Shown: one piece after another, positions 1-12,024 of the stretch
How positions within the stretch are numbered: position 1 is the stretch's first letter
Layout of the letters: the number at the start of each line of letters is the position of its first letter
Assembly: GCF_905147365.1 (NCBI RefSeq)
Contig: NC_056408.1
Span: 2,170,001 to 2,234,000 of the forward strand
Reading direction: 5' to 3'
DNA length: 64,000 nt
DNA from: Aricia agestis
Lineage: Eukaryota; Arthropoda; Insecta; Lepidoptera; Lycaenidae
Notes under the pieces: generated by a model
Databases searched by the model: none
What the model saw: only the letters and a program-made list of their open reading frames with translations
What the model was told of the DNA's origin: nothing
Translations under genes and position numbers: made by a program

Positions 1-1387
1 AAATTGAAAGTTAAGGTGGCCACTTTGAGCTGACCTCCCCTTAGTAATTTCTCTGGGGTGCCCGAGGGACAAGCTAAATCTGTCTCAGAAGTCGCAACAA
101 AATTATTCAGAAGAAAGGTTTGGAGTAGGATATGAGTGGATTTCAACAACTTGCATTTTTATATAATTTTGGTGGAAATTTTTGTTTCCACCAAAATTGG
201 GGTTTAGGTTTTTACGGAAAACTGGTACGACAACCACCACCTAGACGTGACAGAATGAAGTGAATGGCGTATTTTTTATGCTTAAAGAATCACTGGTATT
301 TTGTAAATATAATGTTTTACACAGGGTGTGTAAAACATTATTTATTACCCACCAAAATTGGAATTTGCGAGAAAAATAATCTTTAAAAAAAACTACGTGC
401 ACTAAAGTTATAGCACATTAACTTAATTATAAACAAACCAAAACTCTACCGATATTCAAAATAAGAACATGATATTATTACCACAAGTAGGATAATTTAA
501 GTACACCAAAATTGCATAAAATCGGGGGTTTTGTGATAAAACGGTTTTCTTTCATTTCTGGCTGGAAACTGGTACGACCCAGCCCACAGCCACCTCCTAA
601 ACTGGTTAGCGTGTGTCTGAATGAAGTAAATGGCGTATTTTTTATGCTTATGGGATCAATGGTATTTAGTAGAAACAACGTTTCGTAAATCCCACCAAAA
701 TTTAAAAATTCTCCGCGACAGACGTAAGTTCTGTGTCATAAAAACTCAACTACAGAAGTTAGTACAATAAAAATTAAAATTCATATATTATTATGAAGAG
801 TCAACTATATAAAACGACTAAGTATATAAAAATAAAAATCTAATCCAGTATCAAGTTTTCTGTTGATCGGTCTAGATATTGAGTAAAATAGTTCGGTGAC
901 AAGACACCAAAATTGGAAATCGCCTATTTATGTTTATTTTATCTTATTATACATTATTATCTTGGAAAATAATTATTATTTTAAAAAATAAGGATAGGCC
1001 CAAATTATAAGCGTTAACTTGAAAAAATAAGATAGTTTTCGGCCTTGCCGCGCAAAATGGCGGTTTGGGAAATCCAGTCATATATTTATAAGAACCTGCA
1101 CTAGGTTATTTTCCAAAGCTTGGTCTGGTCTTGGTCAAAAGAGTCGACGTTGTTTTCGAAAACTCGAAAGGAATTGAGAACCCCGCTAAGGCCCAAGCGA
1201 TTATACTTACCTACTTTAAAAAAAAGAAGTTTGTATATAATATAATTTTTGTGTAATTAATATGATTTTTATGGCTTTGTCACTTTAAAGCAAAATCGAA
1301 ACTAATAATATTGGATCAAGTTGTTATTCGTTTGTCCATTCGTCTACCAAGGGTCTTCTTTTTGGAGAGGCATTGAGAAATAGAGAG
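1..1387. repeat. AT-rich tract with two diverged copies of an old repeat
   Basis: No gene is seen. The motif AAACTGGTACGA followed about 40 bases later by ATGAAGT(G/A)AATGGCGTATT occurs at about 219-285 and again at about 566-650, so two diverged copies of one repeat lie here. The motif CACCAAAATT recurs near 190, 350, 504, 693 and 905 and seems to punctuate the copies. The family is not recognised. From about 915 to 1387 I see only AT-rich sequence. Confidence 0.45.
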
Positions 1388-1878
1388 GATACACCAAGGG
1401 CGAGAGAAATTGAAAATAGGTATTTGAAAATGTATTGCTGCCTCACCAATCTCCAGTCTCCCACCGCAGAGCGCAATAGAGACAACACGACAAAAGTTCT
1501 AATAAAAGAACAGAAAATCTTCGATTCGTTGTCCGCTGATTCCTTCTCCAAAACTTAACCGATTTAAGTATTTTTTTCATTGAGAATTAAAGCAAGACTT
1601 GAGCTGTGTTCCTATGTTTTATTTTTTATTGTATATTCTAGCCAGTTTTGTTTTCTGGGTGTTTGAACACAGAGGAAAATCTAGCCATTTTTTTGGGTTC
1701 TTGGACATTCTTATCTTTTTTAATAATAAAATTATGAAAAAAAGGAAAACATAGGGACATGCTAATAGTATAGTAGTGGCCATAGATATTCAGGAAAAAA
1801 ATCATAACTCTACCGGCATTATCCAGGGAGGAAACAGGGGACAACGTTTGTATGGAAAAACGGCGGTGTGGACTCCTC
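1388..1878 (+). repeat. Interspersed repeat, copy 1 (pair with 55820-56300)
   Basis: This 491-base stretch is collinear and near-identical with 55820-56300, from GATACACCAAGGGCGAGAG to GGTGTGGACTCCT, with only scattered substitutions and small indels. No credible coding frame is shared. Termini are abrupt in both copies, so this is a transposed unit of unknown class. Short open frames here are not conserved as proteins. Confidence 0.75.
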
Positions 1879-2031
1879 CTGTATACTGGAGGTGGTGTTG
1901 GCCTGTCTCTAGATGGATAGTAAAAAAATCCGTTGCGATTTGACACAGTCTGTTAAAATAGAAAGTCTAATGTTTGGGGTTAGCCGCAATCTCGCAATAG
2001 CTTTGCCTTGCCTGGCTAGAATATTAAGAAA

Positions 2032-2215
2032 CTAGCTTTTGCCCGCGGCTCCGCTCGCGTGAAATTCGAAAATCGTGTACAATACGAATATTCTTGCAAA
2101 TCTCCTTTAGAAACATGATGTTTTTCCAAGACCAAAAGTAGCCTATGTTACTCTCTATCCTTTTATTAGTATGGATAGCTGTTTCCCGCGACTTCGTAGG
2201 CGTTACCATAGTATA
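2032..2215 (-). mobile_element. Non-autonomous Helitron fragment, 3' end at left
   Basis: CTAG at 2032-2035 followed by TTTTGCCCGCGGC and a GC-rich stem is the reverse complement of a typical lepidopteran Helitron 3' end (hairpin then CTRR). The body ending at TATTAGTATGGATA matches the Helitron at 52324-52566. A second CCCGCGACTTCG stem near 2188 suggests a neighbouring terminus. Confidence 0.6.
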
Positions 2216-2419
2216 ATAACGGAAATGGATAAATCTCTCCTTTTTATGGTCCCTTACTCAAATGGTAAAAAAAGGAACCCGAGTACAAAGATATAATATC
2301 AGCCTGTCCGTCTGTCCATATCCAGGCAAAGCCCTCCCTCCCTCATATTAATCAAATGACACTCGAAATCTGTATGTTTCACATGTTTCACTATTAATTA
2401 ATAACTTAGTTTGTTCCTA

Positions 2420-3215
2420 AGGAATAGAACTAAAAGGATTTGGGGGGGCGCAGCCCCCCCAAGTAAGGGCAGGGGCAAAGCCTCCCGCATATTAATTAAA
2501 CGACACGCAAAATCTGCATGTTTAGTTTTGGTTAGATTAATTTCACTTTTAATAAATAACTTACTTTGATTCTAAAGAAGGAGGAGTAAAACTCAACACT
2601 AACGACGCAACACCATTTTGCTTAGCAACATTACCAGGAGGGGGGGGGGGTTTGGGGGGGCGCAGCCCCCCCAAGTAAGGGCAGGAGCAAAGCCTCCCGC
2701 ATATTAATCAAACGACACGCAAAATCTGCATGTTTAGTAGAGGAGTAAAACTCAACACTAACGACGCAACACCATTTTGCTTAGCAACATTACCAGGAGG
2801 GGGGGGGGTTTGGGGGGGCGCAGCCCCCCCAAGTAAGGACGCAAAATCTGCATGTTTAGTTTTGGTTAGATTAATTTCACTTTTAATAAATAACTTACTT
2901 TGATTCTAAAGAAGGAGGAGTAAAACTCAACACTAACGATGCAACGCCATTTTGCTTAGCAACATTACCAGGAGGGGGTTGGGTTTGGGGGGGCGCAGCC
3001 CCCCCAAGTAGGGGCAGGGGCAAAGCCTCCCACATATTAATGAAACGACACGCAAAATCTGCATGTTTAGTTTTGGTTAGATTAATTTCACTTTTAATAA
3101 ATAACTTTGTTTGATCCTAAAGGAGAATTAAAACTCAACACTAACGACGCAACATGTTTTTGCTTGGCAACATTACCAGGTGGGCGGGAGATTGGGGCGG
3201 CGCAGATGCTAAGTT
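2420..3215. repeat. Minisatellite with GC hairpin core
   Basis: Four near-identical GGGGGGGCGCAGCCCCCCC hairpins lie at 2442-2460, 2654-2672, 2812-2830 and 2987-3005, and a decayed fifth lies near 3190. Each is followed by AAGTA(A/G)GG, a CAAAGCCTCCC segment, CACGCAAAATCTGCATG, and usually CTCAACACTAACGACGCAAC. Unit spacing is 158-212 bases because some units lack internal segments. The G runs could also form quadruplex. Confidence 0.85.
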
Positions 3216-3229
3216 TGAATAAGGCATAT

Positions 3230-3850
3230 ATATCTGCAAAAACCGTATTCAAATCGGATCAGTAGTTTTCGTGTTAAAGAAAAAAGTTTTATACAAAATC
3301 TTACCCCCTCTTTTGTCCCCTTAGGGGAAAAATTTTATACACCAGATATTAAATTGGAAAATAATATAATATGATGTAAGTTGAGAAAAAAGTTTGATAC
3401 AAAATCTGCCCCCTCTTTGGTCCGTTTGAGGGGTGGGGGGGAAAAATTTTATACACCAGATATGAAGTTGGAAGAAGACAAATATATCTGCGAAAACCAT
3501 ATTCAAATCGGATCAGTAGTTTTCATGTTAAAAAAAAAGTTTGATACAATATCTGACCCCCTCTTCGGCCCCCTTAAAGGGGGTGGGGGAAAAAATTTAT
3601 ACACCAGATGTTAAATTGGAAAATACAGTTAATAATATGAAGTTAGTCCATTGAAGAAAAAAGTTTGATACAAAATTTGACCCCCTCTTTGGTCCCCTTA
3701 GAGAGGTGAGGGGGGAAAAATTTATACACCAGATGTTAAGTTGGAAGAAGATAAATATATCTGCGAAAACCGTATTCAAATCGGATCAGTAGTTTTCGTG
3801 TGATGCTGGAACAAACATACAGACAGACAGACAGACAGACAGACAAAAAA
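3230..3850. repeat. Tandemly repeated transposon tail ending in (ACAG)n
   Basis: The segment ATACACCAGAT(A/G)TTAA(A/G)TTGG recurs near 3339, 3453, 3600 and 3727, each after a CCCCCTCTTTGGTCC-like block. ATTCAAATCGGATCAGTAGT recurs three times. The tract ends in an ACAG microsatellite (about 3817-3846). This resembles the 3' part of small lepidopteran elements; the family is not certain. Confidence 0.65.
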
Positions 3851-4062
3851 CTAACCACAGTTTTGGCTTCTATAGCGATGTAGTAACAGCCCCCGCTTAT
3901 TATTTTTTGGATATCTTTAATGTACAGATATGTCACTTATACAGTTTTATTATATTTATGTATAGATTGGACCTCAAGTAATGTATCCACATTCAGTTTC
4001 GCCCGTTGCGGATGTATTTAGTTACTCTGTAGGATAAGCAGAATCTATTATGAACAACGTTG

Positions 4063-4429
4063 ACGTGGGAGAGCCATACTTCGGCACGAATGGGCCGGCT
4101 CGACCGGAGAAATACCACGGGCTCACAGAAAACCGGCGTGAAACAGCGCTTGGGCTGTGTTTCGCCGAGTGAGTGAGTTTACCGGAGGCCCAATCCCCTA
4201 CCCTTTTCCCTTCCCTATCCTCTCCTATTTACTTCCCTACACTCCCCTATTCCCTTCCCTACCCTCCCCTATTCACTTCCCTACCCTCCCCTATTACCCT
4301 ATTCCCTCTTAAAAGGGCGGCAACGCACTTGCAGCTCTTCTGCTGCTGCTGCAAGTGTCCATGGGTGACAGAAGTTGCTTTCCATCAGATGACCCGTTTG
4401 CTCGTTTGCCCCCTTATTTTATAAAAAAA
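4063..4429 (+). mobile_element. SINE-like family A (sense copy)
   Basis: The copy starts with ACGTGGGAGAGCCAT, then has GGGCCGGCTCGACCGG (box-B-like), a CGCTTGGGCTGTGTTTCGCC segment, a CCCTATTCCCTTCCC minisatellite middle, GGCGGCAACGCACTTGCAG, and an A-rich 3' end after CCCCTTATTTTAT. The last third matches the LINE 3' tail at 20229-20556. Other copies are at 6985, 9103, 21003, 25459, 30289 and 56336, all on the opposite strand. Their shared open frames are passengers, not genes. Confidence 0.8.
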
Positions 4430-4671
4430 GTATGTTTGATTACTTTTCGAAATTTTTTCGTTGTCATAGCTCATAATTGTTACGTAGTTGATATCCTCTA
4501 TCATCAGATTTATAATAATTATATTATCTAATAAAGTCACTATCTCGTAAAGCCACTTTAAAAGTTAGCATCCTAACAGCTTGCATTGCAACGTAGTCTA
4601 CATTATAGACTATGTGAACTCGTGGAATATTCCTTGGTACAAACTACAAACGTTTTTATAAAAAGGCTGAA

Positions 4672-5618
4672 AACCGACCAAGTGCGAGTTGGACTTGCCC
4701 ATGAAGGGTTCCGCAGCAACAATAAGGTTTGTTTTTTATGAAATTAAAAGGTTTTTGATTTATTTTTATGTTTTAGTCCGGCACCCACGCCTATAAAGTT
4801 AATTTAAGGTCTACCATTTATGACGTATAAAAAAACTACTAGCTAGATCTCGTTCAAACCAATTTTCGTTGCTTGTTTTTATAGTAATGTATATCATATA
4901 TATTTTTTAGACTTATTATGTCCCTACTTTTGAAGTTAGAGGGGCGGGGACACACATTTTACCACTTTGGAAGAGTCTCTCTCGCAAACAAGGTTTTCAG
5001 GTTAGAAAAAAAATTATTAGAAACTTCAATATAATTTTCGAAGACCTATCCATTGATACCCCACACGCATAGGTTAGATTAAATTTTTTTTTTTTGTTGG
5101 TTTAAGTTTTACCATTTATGACGTATAAAAAAACTACTTGCTAGATCTCGTTCAAACCAATTTTCGTTGGTAGTTTTTATAGTAATGTACATCATATATA
5201 TTTTTTAGACTTATCATGCCCCTACTTTAGAAATTAGAGGGGGGGGGGACAAATTTTACCACTTTGGAAGAGTCTCTCTTGCAAACTATTCAGGTTAGAA
5301 AAAAAATATATTAGAAACCTTCATGTTATGATTTTTGAAGACCTATCCATAGATACCCCACACGCAAGCTTAGATGAAAAAATTTTTTTTGTTTCAGTTG
5401 TACCTATGGGGACCCCATTTTTTAATAATATTTCCCATTTTTGTATCAAAATCTTAATGCGGTTCACAGACTACACCTACTTACCAAGTTTCAACAGTAT
5501 ATCTCTTATAGTTTCGGAGAAAAGTGGCTGTGACATACGGACGGACAGACAGACAGACAGATATGACAAATCTGTAAGGGTTCCGTTTTTTTGCCATTTG
5601 GCTACGGAACCCTAAAAA
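4672..5618 (-). repeat. Interspersed repeat ending GGAACCCTAAAA, with internal 297-bp duplication
   Basis: The left end reads ACCGACCAAGTGCGAGTTGG and the right end ACAGACAG...GGGTTCCGTTTTTTTGCC...GGAACCCTAAAA, the signature of a common lepidopteran repeat. Inside, a segment from ACCATTTATGACGTAT (4813) to AAGACCTATCCAT (5041) recurs about 297 bases downstream (5111 and 5338), a direct tandem duplication with some divergence. Confidence 0.7.
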
Positions 5619-5808
5619 AGGAAAGGATGTAAAGCCAGATAACTAACATATTTACTTGATGACTAGTTATCATTACGAACACGCAGTTAATTGTTCCCGC
5701 TAACCCTGTGTTGCCAATTGCTATGCTCGTACAAATAATATGTGCAGTGTGTGCGTGCCATAGACCACGTAGGCCGAGCACGCTCATATTGGGCGATATC
5801 CATTATTA

Positions 5809-6809
5809 TCTATACTAATATTATAATTCTGCAGAGTTTGTTTGTTTGTTTGTTTGTTTGAACGCGCTAATCTCAGGAACTACTGGTCCGATTTGAAAAA
5901 TTATTTTACTGATGGATAGCCCATTGATCGAGGAAGGCAGGCTATATTTTATCACGCTAAGACTAATAGGAGCGAAGAAATAGAGGAAAATGTGGAAAAA
6001 ACGGGGGAAATTATATGAAAGGGCTTATTTGAACGCGCTAATCTCAGGAACTACTGGTCCGATTTGAAAAATTCTTTCAGTGTTAGATATCCCATTGATT
6101 GAGGAAGGCTATAGGCTATATTTTATTACGCTAAGACTAATACTGGCGAATATTTTGAGGAAAATGTGGAAAAAGCGGGGAAAATTATATGAAAGGGCTT
6201 ATTTGAACGCGTTAATCTCAGGAACTACTGGTCCGATTTGAAAAACTCTTTCAGTGTTAGATATCCCATTTATCGAGGAAGGCTATAGGCTATATTTTAT
6301 TTCGATAAAACTAATAGTAGCTAAGAAATAGAGGAAAATGTGGAAAAAACGTGGGAAATTATATGAAAGGGCTTATTTGAACGCGCTAATCTCAGGAACT
6401 ACTGGTCCGATTTGAAAAATTCTTTCAGTGTTAGATAGCCCATTTATCGAGGAAGGCTATAGGCTGTCACGCTAAGACTAATAAGAGCAATGAAATAGAG
6501 GAAAAATGTGGAAAAACCGGAGTGAAATTATTTGAAATTGCTTATCATCTTAAGAACTACTGGAGCAATTTTTATGTTATTTGGCAAACATGAAGAATAG
6601 ACCACGTGAAGGGACAAAGGCTATTTTTTGCGGAAAAATGTACGGTTGCGTGAAATTCCTAAACTACGCAAGCAAAGCCGCGCGGAACATCTATATATAA
6701 TAAAATCGTAGGAAAGTCAATTCTGTACATTGAATATTTTTGTACAATAAATAATACTTGCGATGTGATCTACTATGCTAACGCGGACAAAGTCGCGGGC
6801 AACAGCTAG
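5809..6809 (+). mobile_element. Complete non-autonomous Helitron, family B
   Basis: The element starts TCTATACTAATATTATAA and ends ACAGCTAG, lying between A (5808) and T (6810) as Helitrons do. A GC-rich stem (CGCGGAC AAA GTCGCG) sits about ten bases before CTAG. The interior holds four tandem units of about 175 bases, each with CGCTAATCTCAGGAACTACTGG. There is no Rep/helicase frame, so it depends on an autonomous partner. It is related to the large inverted array at 39382-43690. Confidence 0.85.
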
Positions 6810-6963
6810 TAAATAGATACAAAGTTAATAATTATTTTGTATCTACGGACTACGACACAAATTAAGTAAATAAGCTACGAATAATAAATAGTTTTATTAT
6901 TCGTAGTAAATAAGCTATTAAAAATGCTGATGACTATTTATAATTATTTGAAGTTTATATTGT

Positions 6964-7331
6964 ACGAGCTTTTGCACGCGGCTTCTTTTTTTTATGAGAT
7001 AAGGGGGCAAACGAGCAAACGGGTCACCTGATGGAAAGCAACTTCCGTCGCCCATGGACACTCGCAGCATCAGAAGAGCTGCAGGTGCGTTGCCGGCCTT
7101 TTAAGAGGGAATAGGGTAGGGTAGGGAATAGGGGATTGGGCCTCCGGTAAACTCACTCACTCGGCGAAACACAGCGCAAGCGCTGTTTCACGCCGGTTAT
7201 CTGTGAGAACGTGGTATTTCTCCGGTCGAGCCGGCCCATTCGTGCCGAAGCATGGCTCTCCCACGTATTAATTGGGCTATGCGTTGATAGATCACCATGT
7301 CAGTCAGTCACCTTTGAGTTTTATATAATAA
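6964..7331 (-). mobile_element. SINE-like family A inside a Helitron D remnant
   Basis: 6985-7267 is an antisense family A copy (TTTTTTTATGAGATAAGGGGG to CTCTCCCACGTA). Its flanks, GAGCTTTTGCACGCGGCTTC at left and GGGCTATGCGTTGATAGATC...CACCTTTGAGTTTTATA at right, are the two ends of the Helitron-like D repeat seen at 28745, 60380 and 63850. The D middle is missing here. Confidence 0.7.
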
Positions 7332-7932
7332 TTATATAGATAACTATTGTATCTCCATCCTCTAAAATACTAGGTATACCTACACTAATCTCTATACATC
7401 TTCCTAACTGTTTAAAATACCAAAAGGTATTTCTTAAAACTCAAAGGCTGTAAAGCGTTACAAATATAATTTATTCATTTTCACAAGTTGCTGTTACAAG
7501 CCATTTTCCTAGACAACAACATGACACATTTCTCTTGTCAACATTATTATTTTTAAATCTAAAGAGGTAACACAATTCGACCGAACACTAACTATGTTCT
7601 AATGCTTTTCGGGTATTTTCGATTTTCATACATCTGCTTGCTTAGTAGTACTTAATTATAATTACTTTTAATTACTTGTACAATAAATCTAAGAGCCAGT
7701 CAAAGTGTAAAACTTTTGAAATACAAGCACTTCAGCAAATTGAAATTAAACATTCAGATTGCTTTGAAATTGCTATTATTTTAAATGTGCATTTAGTTTT
7801 GCTGCAATTTCATCTGCGCGTTTGTGAATTAGTATGTGAAGATGGACAGACACATAATTCATAAAGTGTACAGTAAAGTATTTGGGTACTGTACATAAGT
7901 GTATAGTGTGAAGTAGGTCCCCAAATACATTT
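7332..7932. other. Unassigned AT-rich intergenic stretch
   Basis: I see no gene, splice-site pair or recognised repeat. The short open frames show no protein-like features. Confidence 0.4.
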
Positions 7933-8890
7933 GAGGTGTGTCATTTCAAAAGGACTTATTTCCACTTTTGGAAAAAATTGAAGTAATGATGGGAATCCAC
8001 TCTCTGCATACGTTTGCACCTCTATACCAGTCTATACTAATTTGTTTATTACAAAAACACCTTATTTCCTTTGTAAATTTGACTTTCAATTTACGTATTC
8101 AAAACAAAATATACGCCTATTTCCACGTCACATAGGACGTTTTTTGCATTTATTGAAAAATTGGATAAGGTGGAAATAAGTTCTTTTGCACCTCTATACC
8201 AGTCTATACTAATTTGTTTATTACAAAAACACCTTATTTCCTTTGTAAATTTGACTTTCAATTTACGTATTCAAAACAAAATATACGCCTATTTCCACGT
8301 CACATAGGACGTTTTTTGCATTTATTGAAAAATTGGATAAGGTGGAAATAAGTTCTTTTGCACCTCTATACCAGTCTATACTAATTTGTTTATTACAAAA
8401 ACACCTTATTTCCTTTGTAAATTTGACTTTCAATTTACGTATTCAAAACAAAATATACGCCTATTTCCACGTCACATAGGACGTTTTTTGCATTTATTGA
8501 AAAATTGGATAAGGTGGAAATAAGTTCTTTTGCACCTCTATACCAGTCTATACTAATTTGTTTATTACAAAAACACCTTATTTCCTTTGTAAATTTGACT
8601 TTCAATTTACGTATTCAAAACAAAATATACGCCTATTTCCACGTCACATAGGACGTTTTTTGCATTTATTGAAAAATTGGATAAGGTGGAAATAAGTTCT
8701 TTTGCACCTCTATACCAGTCTATACTAATTTGTTTATTACAAAAACACCTTATTTCCTTTGTAAATTTGACTTTCAATTTACGTATTCAAAACAAAATAT
8801 ACGCCTATTTCCACGTCACATAGGACGTTTTTTGCATTTATTGAAAAATTGAATAAGGTGGAAATAAGTTCTTTTAAAATGACACTCCTC
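7933..8890. mobile_element. TIR element containing a 172-bp satellite array
   Basis: Imperfect terminal inverted repeats of 33 bases lie at 7933-7965 and 8858-8890 (29 of 33 positions pair), with ATTT just outside both ends as a possible target duplication. Between them run five units of exactly 172 bases, starting at 8016, 8188, 8360, 8532 and 8704. Units appear identical except for one G-to-A change near the end of the last. No coding frame is present. This looks like a MITE whose interior was amplified recently. Confidence 0.85.
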
Positions 8891-8999
8891 ATTTATTTTC
8901 CGCACTTTCTAATCAAAAAAAATGAAATTAAATCCTTAGTAAAACTTGTACAGCATCTATAAAGTACTTAATTAAGTACTTATATTAAAAAGCGCGCGA

Positions 9000-9467
9000 G
9001 GCGAGTCCTTATAGTAAGTATATCTATCCCATAACCTGAACATTTTGTGGTACACTTTACGGAAAAGCTGTCACGCCTATTGATTTGTGCTTTAACATAG
9101 TATTTTTTTTATGAAATAAGGTGGCAAAGGAGCAAACGGGTCACCTGATGGAAAGCAACTTCCGTCGCCCATGGACACTCTCAGCATCAGAAGAGCTGCA
9201 GGTGCGTTGTCGGCCTTTTAAGAGGGAATAGGGTAATAATGGAGGGTAGGGATGGGAAGGGAAGGGAATAGGGGAATTTCTCCGGTCGAGCCGGCCCCAT
9301 GCCGAAGCATGGCTCTCCCACGTCTTTAATTTATATGTAGATGTGTTATCACTTATCATTCAGTCAAGGTTTGGTTACTATTAAAATATGAAAAAAAAAA
9401 CTGCCTTAAAGATTATTACCACGCAGAAAAACGACGCGAGCCCTCACAAAGCTCGGCTTTTAGCTAG
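9000..9467 (+). mobile_element. Helitron with nested SINE-like family A
   Basis: The 3' end GAGCCCTCACAAAGCTCGG-CTTTTAG-CTAG (9464-9467) followed by T is a Helitron hairpin terminus. An inverted, diverged copy lies at 10743-10990. The antisense family A copy at about 9103-9327 interrupts it: flanking parts (TTTTGTGGTACACTTTACGG at left, ATATGTAGATGTGTTATCA at right) are contiguous in the second copy. Confidence 0.7.
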
Positions 9468-10054
9468 TTACATTATGTTGTTTTTAAATAACATTGAAAA
9501 CAACATTATCTTTTCTTGAGCAGTCTTAGCAAAAACAGGTCCTAAGAAGCTGGCTGGGCAGATGTAAGCGGTCGTAGCAACAGAAATCGGTTAGCGGGTC
9601 GTTACAACTTACATGTAGATAGCAGACTGTTTTTCTTTCACTTTAAAAACAACTTGAAGTTCAAAAAGATAAAAACATTTATTAATAGCGTTGCATGATA
9701 GCACGAGGTTGAACAGTCTTAAGGGAACTTTTTAATTTGTTCGTTAAAATTAATTACAAAGTGAAAATAAGCCAATTTTCCGTTCGCGCTTAGATTGTTT
9801 CGAAGAGTTCGAAAGGTTTTTCAATTTATCTTGTAATCCTTTACGAAGAGTATAATTATGTTAAGACATTATTCATCTACATCTTTTGCTCATAATATAA
9901 TTATTTACATATTTTTATATAACTTTTCTTTTTACCGACTGCGCTAGAGGGTAAAAACTAAAAGCATTCATATTACAATCGAAAACATTTGCAGCGAGTG
10001 TATGATTTAGGTAGGTACATTTCACCTTCCATATTATTGAATAACAAACTTATT
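9468..10054. other. Unassigned intergenic stretch
   Basis: Nothing recognisable is seen apart from AT-rich sequence. No frame with splice signals was found. Confidence 0.4.
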
Positions 10055-10209
10055 GGGCCCCTAGACGATCAATTTTATTGTGTAATATCACGCATTGTGC
10101 AATATTATTGACCGTCTATAGTTGATGTTGATCGCGCCCGCCTTTCAATCTTATCGTCAAATAAATTGTTCAATAATATTGCGCAATAAAATGGATCATC
10201 TATGGACCC
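10055..10209. mobile_element. Short TIR MITE
   Basis: The ends GGGCCCCTAGACGATCAATT and its imperfect inverse AATGGATCATCTATGGACCC bound a 155-base element with a CAATAATATTG-rich interior and no coding capacity. The class is not certain. Confidence 0.6.
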
Positions 10210-10742
10210 GCAGCCCACTTAACACTTTAGGTGGGCTGTAGGTCCCACGTATCACTATATACGTGACCTATTTCACTGATAGTACATTAAATAAATAAAT
10301 AAATATTTATTGCAACAACACATATGTCATATTTTTAAACTACAGTGAACATTACAGTCGTGCAATGATATTAAATAACAATGAAAATACGCAAACACTT
10401 TCGTTGTCAGTTTTCGATTAGGGTCTGTCACACTTTGCAGCTTTATCTCTGCTCAATGTCGAAATGGTGAAAGGGTTATCTTAACATAATAACAGAAAGC
10501 AACTTATTATCTCGACGGAACTAAAACATACCTATAGCTACATTAGGGCCCCAGAAGGAGAGCGGTCACATAGAGATTTGAGACCCATAAAAAGTAATAA
10601 CTGTGGGAATATACACATTGCACAAACTTCAATAGCGCGATGCAAGACTGTGGAGCTATTAATTGTACCGCCACGCTACTATGTAAGTCTTTAATTTCAT
10701 TTTTATTAATAGTTATCCATACTTCTATACTAATATTTATTA
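10210..10742. other. Unassigned intergenic stretch
   Basis: A simple AAATA run lies near 10290. Otherwise I see no gene or clear repeat. Confidence 0.4.
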
Positions 10743-10990
10743 ATAGCTAAAAGCCGAACTTTGTGAGGGCTCGCGTCGTTTTTCTGCGTGGTAATAATCT
10801 TTAAGGCAGTTATTTTGTATGTACATGAATAGTAACCAAACCTTGACTGACCGATGATAACACATCTACATATAAATAAAAATCAAGTACTTTGTTGAAG
10901 CACAAATTATTAGGTGTGATAGTTTTTCCGTAAAGTGTACCACAAAAGTGATCGGGTTGTGGGATTTTTCAAAGCGAGCGAAGCGTGCCC
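10743..10990 (-). mobile_element. Diverged inverted copy of the 9000-9467 Helitron
   Basis: Read on the minus strand it runs from GTGGTACACTTTACGG to the GAGCCCTCACAAAG hairpin and GGCTTTTAGCTA. It matches the plus-strand element at 9000-9467 and shows that element's uninterrupted state at the SINE insertion point. Confidence 0.65.
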
Positions 10991-11034
10991 TAGTGGCTCG
11001 TTTCGCTCGCTTTGAAAAATGCGAAAGAATGTTT

Positions 11035-11731
11035 TTTTAACCCCTGACAAAAAAGAGGGGTGTTATAAGTTTGACGTGTCTGTCTGTCTGTTTGTCTGTG
11101 TGAGTATCTGTCCGTGGCATCGTAGCATTCAAACGGGTGGACCGATTTTGATCTAGTTTTTTTTGTTTTAAAGCTGACATGATCTTGAGTGAGTGTTCTT
11201 AGCTATAGTTCATCATCATCAGCCTGCTCAGTGCTGGAAAATCGCGGTTTATCTGGTTCGTGAAAGGCCGTTAGCAACTTGCAGTCGTTTGATGAGTTTT
11301 ATATTTTGCATTCTGGTTCGTGATATTTATGAATAACAAACACATTAAAGTTGACCTGGTACTGCAGCATCATTTGGTAAACAATAGGATACCCAACTCC
11401 TCACCAACTTAGAGCAGAGGTTTCGTGTTTGGGCTCATTTTAATTGCGACAGTCAGTAAGACGTCGTAGATGAACAGTAAATATTGGCATGCTACTGCTG
11501 CAGCATCACCTGGATTCTATAGGAGCCGAGCTCCGTATGAACCCAAAGTGGAGTTTTTATGTTTGGTGGACTGGTGCCTAAACTAGGCGTAGCCTGTATT
11601 TCAGGACACCAGGATCTCGCTCGTATTTTTCAGCTAGTCACACAGAGTAGTGAACTTATTATTATTGTCACAGAATAGATAAATAGTACAAGTTATTGAG
11701 TAGCTTATAGGGTGTGAGGGTTGGTTGTGCT

Positions 11732-11773
<42 letters not shown>

Positions 11774-12024
11774 TGTGGGTGTGTGTTAGTCAGGTACCGT
11801 TATCAGTTTTCTGTGTTTTCGTAGTTAAGAGTTTGCAGCCATTCATTCATTTTACTTTTGCAAGATGTCTTCGTCAGGGAGCAAATTTTTAATATTTTAT
11901 TATTTTTTTTATAAACATATCCTAAAATAGAACTGAAGAAACGATTGGAGAATACAGTAGGTATTCTTTGCATATTATTCTGCACTATAACCAACAAAAG
12001 TTTAAAAAGCATGAAATAAAATTA
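11035..12024 (+). repeat. Repeat family G, copy 1
   Basis: The family begins TTAACCCCTGACAAAAAAGA and a CTGT microsatellite, and continues through GACCGATTTTGATCTAG, CATCATCATCAGCCTGCTC and GAGCCGAGCTCCGTATGAAC. An inverted copy lies at about 33000-33655. A TG/AG microsatellite (about 11730-11773) is specific to this copy. In both copies MITE D follows at the same junction, TTTAAAAAGCATGAAATAAA. Confidence 0.7.

Noticed and set aside
7933..8890. CRISPR-like array
   Set aside because: The 172-base units are continuous direct repeats without spacers, in a eukaryotic genome. Satellite DNA fits better.
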